In this document: positions 7,557 through 12,923 of the stretch, piece after piece | Layout of the letters: each line of letters starts with the position of its first letter | Numbering within the stretch: the stretch's first letter is position 1 | NCBI GenBank assembly: GCA_947446155.1 | Contig: CANFFZ010000013.1 | Span: 1-27,509, forward strand | DNA: 27,509 bases | From: Chloroflexota bacterium | GTDB lineage: Bacteria > Chloroflexota > Dehalococcoidia > UBA2979 | Reading direction: 5' to 3' | Program-made: the position numbers and the translations under genes | The notes under the pieces: generated by a model | The model's input: only the letters and a program-made list of their open reading frames with translations | Told to the model about the DNA's origin: nothing | Database searches by the model: none

Positions 7557-8174
7557 CAGCAGGATGATGTTCGCCAGGCCGACGCCGTAGAACGTGGCCA
7601 CAAAGGCCGTCGCGATGCCCTTACCCAGCGCGCCCACGTCGCCACCGAGGGCGCTCAGGACGTGGATCAGGCCCAGGACCGCCCCGAGCACGCCGAGGGT
7701 TGGGGAGAAGCCGGAGCCGGTCTTGAAGACCTCGATCTGCTCCTTCTGGCGCTCGGCGGCGCCGTCGATCTCGATCTCAAGGATGCTCTTGACCGTCTCG
7801 GGGTCGGTCCCGTCGATCATCAGCATCAGACCCTTCTTTGCGAAGGGGTCGCCGACGTTCTGCGCTTCCTCTTCCAGCGACAGCAGGCCCTCACGACGAG
7901 CCTTGTCCGCCATGACCACCAAGCGTTCTGCCATCACGTGGCCCGCGACGCCCGAACTGCCCTTGAGCGAACGGATGAAGCCCTGTGGGATCGCCTTCAT
8001 CGTGGACATCGGCGCGGAGATCAGCGTCGCGCCCAGCGTGCCGACGACGACGATCATGAAGCCGGGGATGTTGATCAGCGAGGCGATGCTACCGCCCTCG
8101 ATCATGTACCCACCGAGGATGCCGACGGCGGCGACGATCAGGCCTGCGATGGTGGTGACACCCACAGCGCCCGC

Positions 8175-8405
8175 CTATTCGTTCGACACGAGGTGTAGCG
8201 CGCCGCGGCCTGCGCCCGCGTCCGCACCATGCACCAGGCGGCGATAGTGGACGATCCGGGAGACCACCTCGTCGTCGCTTTCGCGGACGACGTAGGAGTG
8301 GCCGTTCACGAGCACGATGTGGGTATCCGGCGTGGACTCCACGCTCTGGATGAACTCAGCGTTCAGGTACAACTGACTCTGATCGAGCCGGGTCACCTTG
8401 ATCAT
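8175..8405 (-). CDS. flbD: FlbD-family flagellar protein
   Basis: 76 aa, matching the small FlbD family found in flagellar operons just ahead of motA: it starts MIKVTRLDQSQLYLN, has SVESTPDTHIVLVNGHSYVV and a SDDEVVSRIVHYRR helix. The exact role of FlbD proteins of this type is not well defined. ATG at 8403-8405 has a GGGGG ribosome site 5 bases upstream; an in-frame ATG 4 codons earlier is less likely. The motA remnant follows 9 bases later. The genes normally seen around it (flgE upstream, motB and fliL downstream) are absent. Confidence 0.85.
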   Translation of the reverse strand: MIKVTRLDQSQLYLNAEFIQSVESTPDTHIVLVNGHSYVVRESDDEVVSRIVHYRRLVHGADAGAGRGALHLVSNE

Positions 8406-8482
8406 GAGAACCCCCATCGCCGCAGGACCGCGGTGTCCGTGGCGACGGGACTTAGTATTCGGTCGGAGGGGCGTCGTCCGTA

Positions 8483-8519
8483 TCGGGAGAATCCCGCGCA
8501 CGGCCTCGGGGATGCCCCG
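8483..8519 (-). terminator. two small hairpins between the CheY-like gene and flbD
   Basis: CGGGA-GAA-TCCCG (8483-8495) and TCGGGG-ATG-CCCCGA (8505-8519) lie just downstream of the CheY-like gene, which ends at 8543. They may end its transcript; neither has a T-run. Confidence 0.35.
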
Positions 8520-8542
8520 ACCTCGTCCGGACGACGTGACGG

Positions 8543-9007
8543 CTACGAGTGTTGTGGCGGCTGTTGAGGCAGCGGCTCGAGCACCGTGCGGAGCGCGCTC
8601 GCGAGGGCCTGCACGGTAAAGGGCTTCGGCAGGAAGAGGTTGGCGCCGGCCGCGCGGACTTCGCGCTCCTGGCGTTCGTCGTTGTATGCGGACATCGCGA
8701 GGACCGGCAGGTCACGTGTCGACTCTTGCGCGCGCAGATGCACCACGAGCGCGACACCGTCCATACGCGGCATGCGGATGTCCGTGAGGACCACGTCCAC
8801 GGTCAGGCCGGCGCTCAGGCGATCGGCGGCGTCGCGGCCGTCCTCGGCGAACAAGGGGTCGTAGCCAGAGACACGCAGGACCGCGCCGAGCATCGAGCGG
8901 ACCCCCGGCTCATCCTCGACGACGAGGACGCGCGGACGCCGGGCAGCGGCTGGGTCCGATTGCGGTGGAGGTAGCGCCACGACGACTATCCCATCCTCCG
9001 TGTGCAT
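8543..9007 (-). CDS. CheY-like single-domain response regulator
   Basis: 154 aa from the ATG at 9007: a Pro-rich N-terminal tail of about 24 residues, then one receiver domain. VLVVEDEPG gives the acidic pair (Glu31, Asp32), DVVLTDIRMPRMDG the phospho-acceptor Asp76, LAMSAY the switch Ser106 and FLPKPF Lys118. There is no output domain, so it acts through a partner. A GTG at 9058 would add 17 residues (HSWRQFSWITQIAQIA) behind a GGGGGA that is too close for a normal ribosome site; neither start has a good one. Its neighbours are a NarL-type regulator and a flagellar remnant, so a former chemotaxis link is possible but not shown. Confidence 0.88.
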   Translation of the reverse strand: MHTEDGIVVVALPPPQSDPAAARRPRVLVVEDEPGVRSMLGAVLRVSGYDPLFAEDGRDAADRLSAGLTVDVVLTDIRMPRMDGVALVVHLRAQESTRDLPVLAMSAYNDERQEREVRAAGANLFLPKPFTVQALASALRTVLEPLPQQPPQHS

Positions 9008-9078
9008 CGCGATCTGCGCGATCTGAGTGATCCACGAGAACTGCCGCCAGGAATGCACTCCCCCGATACGCCTGAAAT

Positions 9079-9108
9079 GGAGACAGCGGCTCCATAGCCA
9101 CTGTCTCC
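9079..9108. terminator. strong hairpin after the NarL-type regulator
   Basis: GGAGACAG-c-GGCT, loop CCAT, AGCC-a-CTGTCTCC: 12 pairs with one mismatch. In the leftward direction it lies about 28 bases after the distal stop (9136) of the NarL-type gene and is followed by ATTTC. Its place fits the end of the full-length frame rather than the premature stop at 9400. Confidence 0.6.
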
Positions 9109-9114
9109 TCGTCC

Positions 9115-9134
9115 TGACGTCTCGTGACGTCTCG
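9115..9134. repeat. tandem 10-bp repeat TGACGTCTCG x2
   Basis: Two exact adjacent copies just beyond the stop of the NarL-type regulator. No function is suggested. Confidence 0.7.
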
Positions 9135-9399
9135 CCTACATCGCCTCGCGCTCCGGCATCGCCTCGGGCCCGTCCAGAGAGACGATGCCGCGACGGATCG
9201 CGTAGCGGATGAGGTCGGTGCGGTTCTTCGCGTGCAGTTTCGTCATGATGTGCGCCCGGTGCGCCTCGACGGTCTTCACGGAGATGACGAGTTCGTCCGC
9301 GATGGCCTGGTTGGAGAGGCCCTCCGCGATGAGCTGGAGTACCTCGCGCTCGCGGGCGGTGAGGAGTTCGTAGCCGGTCTTGCCCTCGGGCTGTTTCGA

Positions 9400-9402
9400 C
9401 TA
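9400..9402 (-). other. premature in-frame TAG in the NarL-type regulator
   Basis: Context reads CTG-TAG-TCG on the coding strand, in the linker between receiver and HTH. A single C-to-T change from CAG would produce it. The frame is intact on both sides. Confidence 0.9.
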
Positions 9403-9790
9403 CAGGAGGACTTCGTTCACGGCGATCTCGTCGGAGACCGTGGTGGAGAAGTACGTATTGCCGCGATGCACGGACTGGATGGCGAGGAGCAATTCCTCCA
9501 TGTCGGAGTTCTTCACCACGTAACCCGCGGCGCCAGCGCGCAGCGCCTGCAACAGTCGCTCGTCTTCGAGGTAGGCGGTGAGGATGAGGATCCGCGTGGC
9601 GGGCGAGCGCTTGATGATCTGGCGCATCGCGTCGATGCCGTTGAGCCCAGGCATCACCATGTCCATCAGGATGACGTCCGGCTGCAGACGCTCCGCGGCT
9701 TCGACGGCGTCCCTGCCGTTGGTCGCTTCGCCGACGACCTCGAGGCCGTCCTGCGCTTCGAGCAGGACGCGGAGCGCCTGACGAAGGAGT

Positions 9791-9818
9791 GCGTGGTCGT
9801 CTGCGACGAGGAGGCGGA
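9791..9818. repeat. copy 2 of the 28-bp direct repeat
   Basis: Lies inside the receiver domain of the NarL-type regulator (RLLVADDHA). Identical to 7520-7547 at the broken motA end. Confidence 0.85.
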
Positions 9819-10114
9819 TTCGAGCGCTTCGGCTGGGCATCCGCGACCGCGTGAGCGGCGCGCCCATGCGGTCACTGTCCATCCGGTCGCGTTCCATGCG
9901 GTCGAGGCCGGCAAGGCGATCGGCCTCCGCGAGGCGGTCTGTCGCAGCGAGACGCTCGGTCGGCCGGTCGTTCGGCAAGCCGTTCGAAGAGCCGTTCTGC
10001 ATTCGGTCGTCCATCGTGACCTCCGCGCGGTTCAGACTACGGCCGTCGTGGTCGCTCTGCACTCGCATCGTTATCGAACCGGGGTGACTGGGGCCGCCCT
10101 AGCTCAGGGGTGTC

Positions 10115-10369
10115 CTACGCAGTCTGTTTCGAGCGCTCGAAGTAAGTGCTGCTCTGCGTCAGTTCGCGGAAATCATCGAAGCGGAACGTGCCCTCGGGCG
10201 TGCCCGAGAACGCGCGGCTCGCTCCGCAACGCTTGCAGCGCCCGGCGAGGTCGCCGGGCGCTGGTTCGCCCAGTACCCAGTGGTGTACGCACGTCGAGCG
10301 AGTGGGGTCGCCGATCAGATGCAGCGAGGGCTGACCGGTGGGCTCGGTCGAGAGAGGCTGGTCGTCCAT
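10115..10369 (-). CDS. small CxxC zinc-ribbon-like protein
   Basis: 84-aa protein of unknown function with one likely zinc site: CVHHW (Cys27, His29/30) and CKRCG (Cys45, Cys48), followed by the aromatic FRFDDFREL segment. I recall similar short proteins with the CxHHW...CxxCG pattern from actinobacteria and Chloroflexi, function unassigned. ATG at 10369 has GGGGAG 5 bases upstream. It is followed 100 bases later by the NarL-type regulator in the same direction. Its upstream region (10370-10578) holds a hairpin and phased GGAATCC repeats, so it appears individually regulated. Confidence 0.8.
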   Translation of the reverse strand: MDDQPLSTEPTGQPSLHLIGDPTRSTCVHHWVLGEPAPGDLAGRCKRCGASRAFSGTPEGTFRFDDFRELTQSSTYFERSKQTA

Positions 10370-10393
10370 CGGGGCTCCCCAGCACCTCGCTTG

Positions 10394-10413
10394 GAGCAGG
10401 CGGGGGCCTGCTC
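10394..10413 (-). promoter_or_regulatory. hairpin in the leader of the small zinc-ribbon gene
   Basis: GAGCAGGC and GCCTGCTC form a perfect 8-bp stem with a 4-base loop, 25-45 bases upstream of the ATG at 10369. It lies between a possible -10 box and the ribosome site, so it would sit in the 5' UTR. Confidence 0.4.
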
Positions 10414-10439
10414 TGAGCGCGAGGTGGTTGATGGGGGCG

Positions 10440-10524
10440 ATGCTACGGACGGTGCGCAGGCGCCTAGATCGGGGAAAACCCTCGGTCCCTATGAGGAATC
10501 CCTGATCTCCTTAGGGGAATCCCC
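10440..10524 (-). promoter_or_regulatory. possible promoter with phased GGAATCC repeats
   Basis: On the minus strand a -10-like TAGCAT (10440-10445) has no good -35 box (TCTAGG at 17 bases). Upstream, the plus-strand heptamer GGAATCC occurs at 10495-10501 and 10516-10522, exactly 21 bases apart, with a looser copy GGAAAACC at 10473-10480. From a start near 10433 the centres are about -43, -65 and -86, the phasing of activator sites upstream of a weak promoter. Confidence 0.35.
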
Positions 10525-10578
10525 TCAGTTGGAGGCGCTCCGCCAGGCGGGAATCTACCACTCTCGGTCGCGAGGACG

Positions 10579-10887
10579 CTAAGCCGGGTCGATTCCGCCC
10601 TGGAAGGACAACTCGAGATGCGTGTCCTCGTCGATCAGGCGGAGCAACTGGCCACGCAAGGCCATGTGGTGCTCGGTCTGTGCGGCGGTCTGGGCCGCCA
10701 TCTCCGACTCCCAGATGCCGACGCGACCGTGGCGGGTCATGTTGCCCTCGGAGTGGGGCGTAAGGTGGTAGCCCGTCGTGTATCCGCGCTGCTGCACGTA
10801 GTACTGCGACAGCTTCTTCAGGACCTCTTCCACCTCGGCCTCGTGGCCGGGACGGGAGATCATTTGGGCTATGCGGACGTACGGCAT
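10579..10887 (-). CDS. ABM-like (dimeric alpha/beta barrel) small protein
   Basis: 102 aa. The start MPYVRIAQMISRPGHEAEVE and the later HHMALRGQLL segment fit the antibiotic-biosynthesis-monooxygenase-like ferredoxin fold: a first strand followed by a long helix with the PGHEAEVEEVLKKL pattern, and a strand around GRVGIWESE. Such domains serve as small monooxygenases, heme-degrading enzymes or simple binding proteins; the role here is unknown. ATG at 10885-10887 was preferred over upstream starts because GAGGGGG lies 5 bases before it. The neighbouring small genes share its direction. Confidence 0.7.
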   Translation of the reverse strand: MPYVRIAQMISRPGHEAEVEEVLKKLSQYYVQQRGYTTGYHLTPHSEGNMTRHGRVGIWESEMAAQTAAQTEHHMALRGQLLRLIDEDTHLELSFQGGIDPA

Positions 10888-10980
10888 GGGAACCCCCTCG
10901 AATCTGCGCGCGGGACATCGGGGTCGCCCGACGTCACCGGGCCGCAGCATAGCAGCGAGGTAGCCGCCTGCGAGAGCGGT

Positions 10981-11001
10981 CTCCGGCGCATATCGCCGGA
11001 G
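10981..11001. terminator. perfect 8-bp hairpin between two small genes
   Basis: CTCCGGCG, loop CATAT, CGCCGGAG. Lies between the riboswitch-controlled zinc-ribbon gene (ends 11062) and the ABM-like gene (starts 10887). No T-run. Confidence 0.45.
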
Positions 11002-11025
11002 ATGCCGACCAGCTACCCCCCCCCC

Positions 11026-11035
11026 ACGGAGGCGG
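11026..11035. repeat. C10 homopolymer
   Basis: Ten consecutive C in the 174-base gap upstream of the ABM-like gene. It is prone to slippage in replication and in sequencing. Confidence 0.9.
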
Positions 11036-11061
11036 CTGAGCGGAATCAGGCTGGAGCAGGC

Positions 11062-11274
11062 TTAGAGGCGGAGCTTGCCGTGGGACGGCTGGCGGCGGCG
11101 CTGTTTGCCGGCGGCCAAGCGCTCTTCCTCTTGGATGTCCTGAGGGTCAGCACGCTGCGCCTCGTGGACATAGCCACAGGCGACACAAGTGCCGAACTTC
11201 CCGTACCAGTCGTCTTCAACAATCATGAGGCCGCGGCAGCGCGGACACTTCTTTGGCGGGGGGCTTTGCAGCAT
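11062..11274 (-). CDS. small zinc-ribbon protein under a c-di-AMP riboswitch
   Basis: 70 aa. Two CxxC knuckles (KCPRCRGLM at about 9-17 and TCVACGYV at about 29-36) make a zinc ribbon; the tail (EEERLAAGKQRRRQPSHGK) is strongly charged and may bind nucleic acid. Function unknown. ATG at 11274 has a perfect AAAGGAGG 5 bases upstream. It is the first gene after a ydaO-type riboswitch with a sigma-70-like promoter, so its expression should respond to c-di-AMP. That is an unusual target, since known ones are mostly cell-wall hydrolases, potassium and osmolyte transporters. No such gene follows within the next few genes. Confidence 0.82.
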   Translation of the reverse strand: MLQSPPPKKCPRCRGLMIVEDDWYGKFGTCVACGYVHEAQRADPQDIQEEERLAAGKQRRRQPSHGKLRL

Positions 11275-11304
11275 CTCCGCCTCCTTTGGTTCAGCAGCAC
11301 GTCC

Positions 11305-11319
11305 CCGGCATCCCGCCGG
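11305..11319 (-). promoter_or_regulatory. small hairpin between riboswitch and ribosome site
   Basis: CCGGC-ATCCC-GCCGG, a 5-bp stem between the aptamer end and the AAAGGAGG site of the zinc-ribbon gene. It may be part of the expression platform. Confidence 0.35.
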
Positions 11320-11329
11320 TTGGGCTGAG

Positions 11330-11462
11330 CCATTAGCCTCCGAGGTTAGCTGTCGGGTTCGGGCCGGTCAGTTCGCCCGTCTCGTCGCGCCATCGCTCTG
11401 AGATTCACCCCAGTTAAGTTGGGTCCCCCGGTCACCGCCCTTCCGAGCGGCAATTAGGCATG
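11330..11462 (-). ncRNA. ydaO/yuaA-type c-di-AMP riboswitch
   Basis: The minus strand carries the hallmark segments of this aptamer in order: a GCCT strand near 11456-11459, a CTCGGAAGGG hairpin, CCGGGGGACCC, CTGGGGTGAATC (about 11402-11413), a variable stem, and GAACCCGACAGCTAACC followed by TCGGAGGC (about 11336-11360), whose AGGC can close P1 with the 5' GCCT. These were recognised from memory of the family consensus, not by a covariance search. The ligand of the family is cyclic di-AMP, which normally turns expression off. The ribosome site and ATG of the zinc-ribbon gene lie 45-60 bases further on. Confidence 0.88.
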
Positions 11463-11524
11463 TCACCCCACCCTCGATGTCCCCGGGCATCACACCCGTG
11501 AATCATCGTGATTGTGACTACAAG
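11463..11524. other. 5' leader ahead of the riboswitch
   Basis: Between the predicted transcription start (about 11518) and the aptamer. It contains the short inverted repeat AATCA-TCG-TGATT (11501-11513). No gene is seen. Confidence 0.35.
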
Positions 11525-11552
11525 AGCATAGGTGCACTAGTCGGCCTGTCAA
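11525..11552 (-). promoter_or_regulatory. sigma-70-like promoter for the riboswitch transcript
   Basis: On the minus strand: TTGACA (11547-11552, full match to the -35 consensus), 16 bases, TATGCT (11525-11530). It points into the riboswitch, giving a leader of about 240 bases before the zinc-ribbon gene. Confidence 0.65.
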
Positions 11553-11578
11553 GGTAGAGATAGCTATCTATCTTGACG
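11547..11578. promoter_or_regulatory. long imperfect palindrome overlapping the -35 box
   Basis: TGTCAAGGT-AG-AGATAG pairs with CTATCT-ATCTTGACG around the centre ATAGCTAT: about 15 pairs (three of them G:T) with a 2-base bulge and no loop. It includes the TTGACA box, so a bound dimer would control the promoter. It sits in a locally AT-richer stretch. The remaining bases to 11651 show nothing recognisable. Confidence 0.55.
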
Positions 11579-11651
11579 TAAGCGCCGAAAGTTCTCAACC
11601 CCACCATTTGAGCCAGATTCCGGTGCTACACAGGTTATGGAGGGCCGGGCA

Positions 11652-12239
11652 TCACCCCGCCTGCCCCCTCTCCCGCTCGGCGGTCTCGAAGTCCTCGCGG
11701 AGGAGGCCCATGACGAACGAGTCGTAGTAGTGGCCGCCGAGGTAGCTGTCCTGGCGGAGGCGCCCTTCGACCACGAAGCCGACCTGCTCGTAGGAGCGGA
11801 GCGCGCGGGCGTTGAACTCCATCACGCTGAGGTGAATGCGGCGCAGGTCCATCTCCTCGAAGGCAAAGCGGCAGAGGGCGCGCATCGCGTCTGTGCCGTA
11901 GCCCTGCCCCCAGTAGGCCCGATCGCCGACGAGGATGCCCACCTCCGCCGAACGGTGCTCAGCGGTGATCTTCCGGAGTTCGATGGCGCCGATGACGACC
12001 GGCGCTGGCGTGTCGATCACCTCGATCATCAGATAGACGCCATCGAAGGACGGGGTGAGGCGAGGGCGCACGAAGTCCTCGCGGGAGGCCAGGGACATCT
12101 GGTAGGCCGGCCCACCGATGAGGTGACGGGTGAAAGGGTCGTTGACCCACGCCTCGGTCATTCGCGCGAAGCCGATGTCTGGCGGCGGGACGAGGCGCAC
12201 TCGATCCCCCTGGATCACGACGGGATCCCCTGCGTCCAT
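11652..12239 (-). CDS. GNAT-family N-acetyltransferase (RimJ/RimL type)
   Basis: 195 aa acetyl-CoA-dependent acetyltransferase. It has the N-terminal GDRVRLVPP strand, the acetyl-CoA loop RAYWGQGYGTDAMRAL at about residues 118-133, and the C-terminal RRIHLSVMEFNARALRSYEQ followed by VGFVVEGRLR, typical of ribosomal-protein or small-molecule acetyltransferases of the RimJ/RimL branch. The substrate is unknown. ATG at 12239 overlaps the stop of the upstream GNAT gene in a TGATG, so translation is coupled. Confidence 0.9.
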   Translation of the reverse strand: MDAGDPVVIQGDRVRLVPPPDIGFARMTEAWVNDPFTRHLIGGPAYQMSLASREDFVRPRLTPSFDGVYLMIEVIDTPAPVVIGAIELRKITAEHRSAEVGILVGDRAYWGQGYGTDAMRALCRFAFEEMDLRRIHLSVMEFNARALRSYEQVGFVVEGRLRQDSYLGGHYYDSFVMGLLREDFETAERERGQAG

Positions 12240-12820
12240 CAGGAGGCCCCCCGTCCCGGCAGCACGATGCGTTCGGGCGCACCGTGTTGGGCCTCGAAGG
12301 CGGTCCGTTCGACGCTCATCACGAAGTCGTCGATCGGCGCGCCGCGCTTGTACCAGTGCCCCGGCCGGCGCCCGGCCTCGATGAAGCCCACACGCTCGTA
12401 CAGGGCCTTCGCGCGAACGTTGCCGTCGAGCACGCTCAACTCGACCCGGCGGAGGTTCATCTCCCAGAAGCCGAAGCGGAGCAGCGTCACCAGAGCGTCG
12501 TACCCGATGCCCTCGCCCCAGCGTTCCTTCGCCCCCAGGAAGATGCCGAGTTCCGCGACGCGCGACTCCAACTTCGAGTCGAACAGCGAGATCGTGCCCA
12601 GGTGCTCGCCGGTCGCGCGATCTGCCACCGCGAACGCCGCGTTCTCGTACCCGTTCGCGCGCGTCAGCCGCTCGAGGATGGCGCGCTCGCCCTCGCGCCC
12701 GATCGGGTAACGCAGCGACAGCCAGCGGGTGACCTCGGGGTCGTTCACCCAGACGAGATATCGGTCGAGATCGTCCGGCTCGATGGCCCGGAGCGAGACA
12801 CGTTCGCCGTCGTAGGACAT
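12239..12820 (-). CDS. GNAT-family N-acetyltransferase (RimJ/RimL type), paralogue
   Basis: 193 aa. Same architecture as its neighbour: GERVSLRAIEPDDLDRYLVW, the acetyl-CoA loop KERWGEGIGYDALVTL, and RRVELSVLDGNVRAKALYER with VGFIEAGRRPG. The pair looks like an old tandem duplication or a co-opted pair. ATG at 12820 has GAGGAGG about 6 bases upstream. Divergent from cobT, with 103 bases between starts. Substrate unknown. Confidence 0.9.
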   Translation of the reverse strand: MSYDGERVSLRAIEPDDLDRYLVWVNDPEVTRWLSLRYPIGREGERAILERLTRANGYENAAFAVADRATGEHLGTISLFDSKLESRVAELGIFLGAKERWGEGIGYDALVTLLRFGFWEMNLRRVELSVLDGNVRAKALYERVGFIEAGRRPGHWYKRGAPIDDFVMSVERTAFEAQHGAPERIVLPGRGAS

Positions 12821-12911
12821 GCACGCCCTCCTCGAAGGGAAGACCGCGAATACTAGGTGCCGGTCACTGGGCGGACAACGGCAGCCGAGGGCGCACTCAC
12901 AGCCCCCCGCG

Positions 12912-12917
12912 TACACT
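12912..12917 (+). promoter_or_regulatory. -10 element of a leaderless-type cobT promoter
   Basis: TACACT ends 6 bases before the cobT ATG, so transcription would begin at the start codon itself. There is no Shine-Dalgarno in the gap. Confidence 0.45.
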
Positions 12918-12923
12918 CGCCGC

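Larger units (their letters stand above)
7362..8165 (-). pseudogene. motA: MotA flagellar stator protein, 3' end destroyed
   Basis: Residues 1-203 are clearly MotA, the proton-channel stator subunit: N-terminal helices (TIAGLIVAAVGILGGYMIEG), the cytoplasmic loop with the rotor-contact charges (KARREGLLSLEEEAQ) and the SPTLGVLGAVLGLI and FVATFYGVGLANIILL helices. At about base 7557 similarity stops, just where the conserved proline of the last helix should come, and the frame continues with unrelated residues to a TGA at 7362. About 50 C-terminal residues are lost. In another frame, the following bases encode a response-regulator start (RLLVADDHA). GTG start at 8163-8165, 9 bases after flbD. 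No motB follows. Probably non-functional. Confidence 0.8.
9136..10014 (-). pseudogene. NarL/FixJ-family response regulator interrupted by an in-frame TAG
   Basis: Receiver plus LuxR-type helix-turn-helix regulator split by one amber codon (9400-9402). The first 204 residues hold an unusual N-terminal extension (1-65) rich in DRL/DRM repeats and a receiver with RLLVADDHALL and phospho-acceptor Asp118 (DVILMDMVMPG). After the TAG the same frame runs on for 87 codons and encodes a complete HTH: LTAREREVLQLIAEGLSNQA, then ISVKTVEAHRAHIMTKLHAK, to a second TAG at 9136-9138. No frameshift or other stop is present. ATG at 10014 has GGAGGT four bases upstream. It is either a recently broken gene, a read error, or a product needing TAG read-through; without the tail it could not bind DNA by this domain. 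Confidence 0.85.

Noticed and set aside
9400..9402. Pyrrolysine or another reassigned TAG.
   Set aside because: TAG is the normal final codon of many genes here, and neither interrupted gene belongs to a pyrrolysine family. Read-through or error remains possible, reassignment does not.
9124..10416. 430-codon plus-strand open frame opposite the NarL-type regulator.
   Set aside because: It is antisense to a recognisable receiver and HTH and shows no conserved motif. Its long openness is a codon-bias shadow.
11637..12710. Plus-strand open frame opposite the two GNAT genes.
   Set aside because: Both minus-strand frames carry full GNAT motifs; the plus frame has none.
12821..12923. Cobalamin riboswitch ahead of cobT.
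   Set aside because: The region is only 103 bases and lacks the GCCACTG B12 box; a -10 box lies directly before the ATG.
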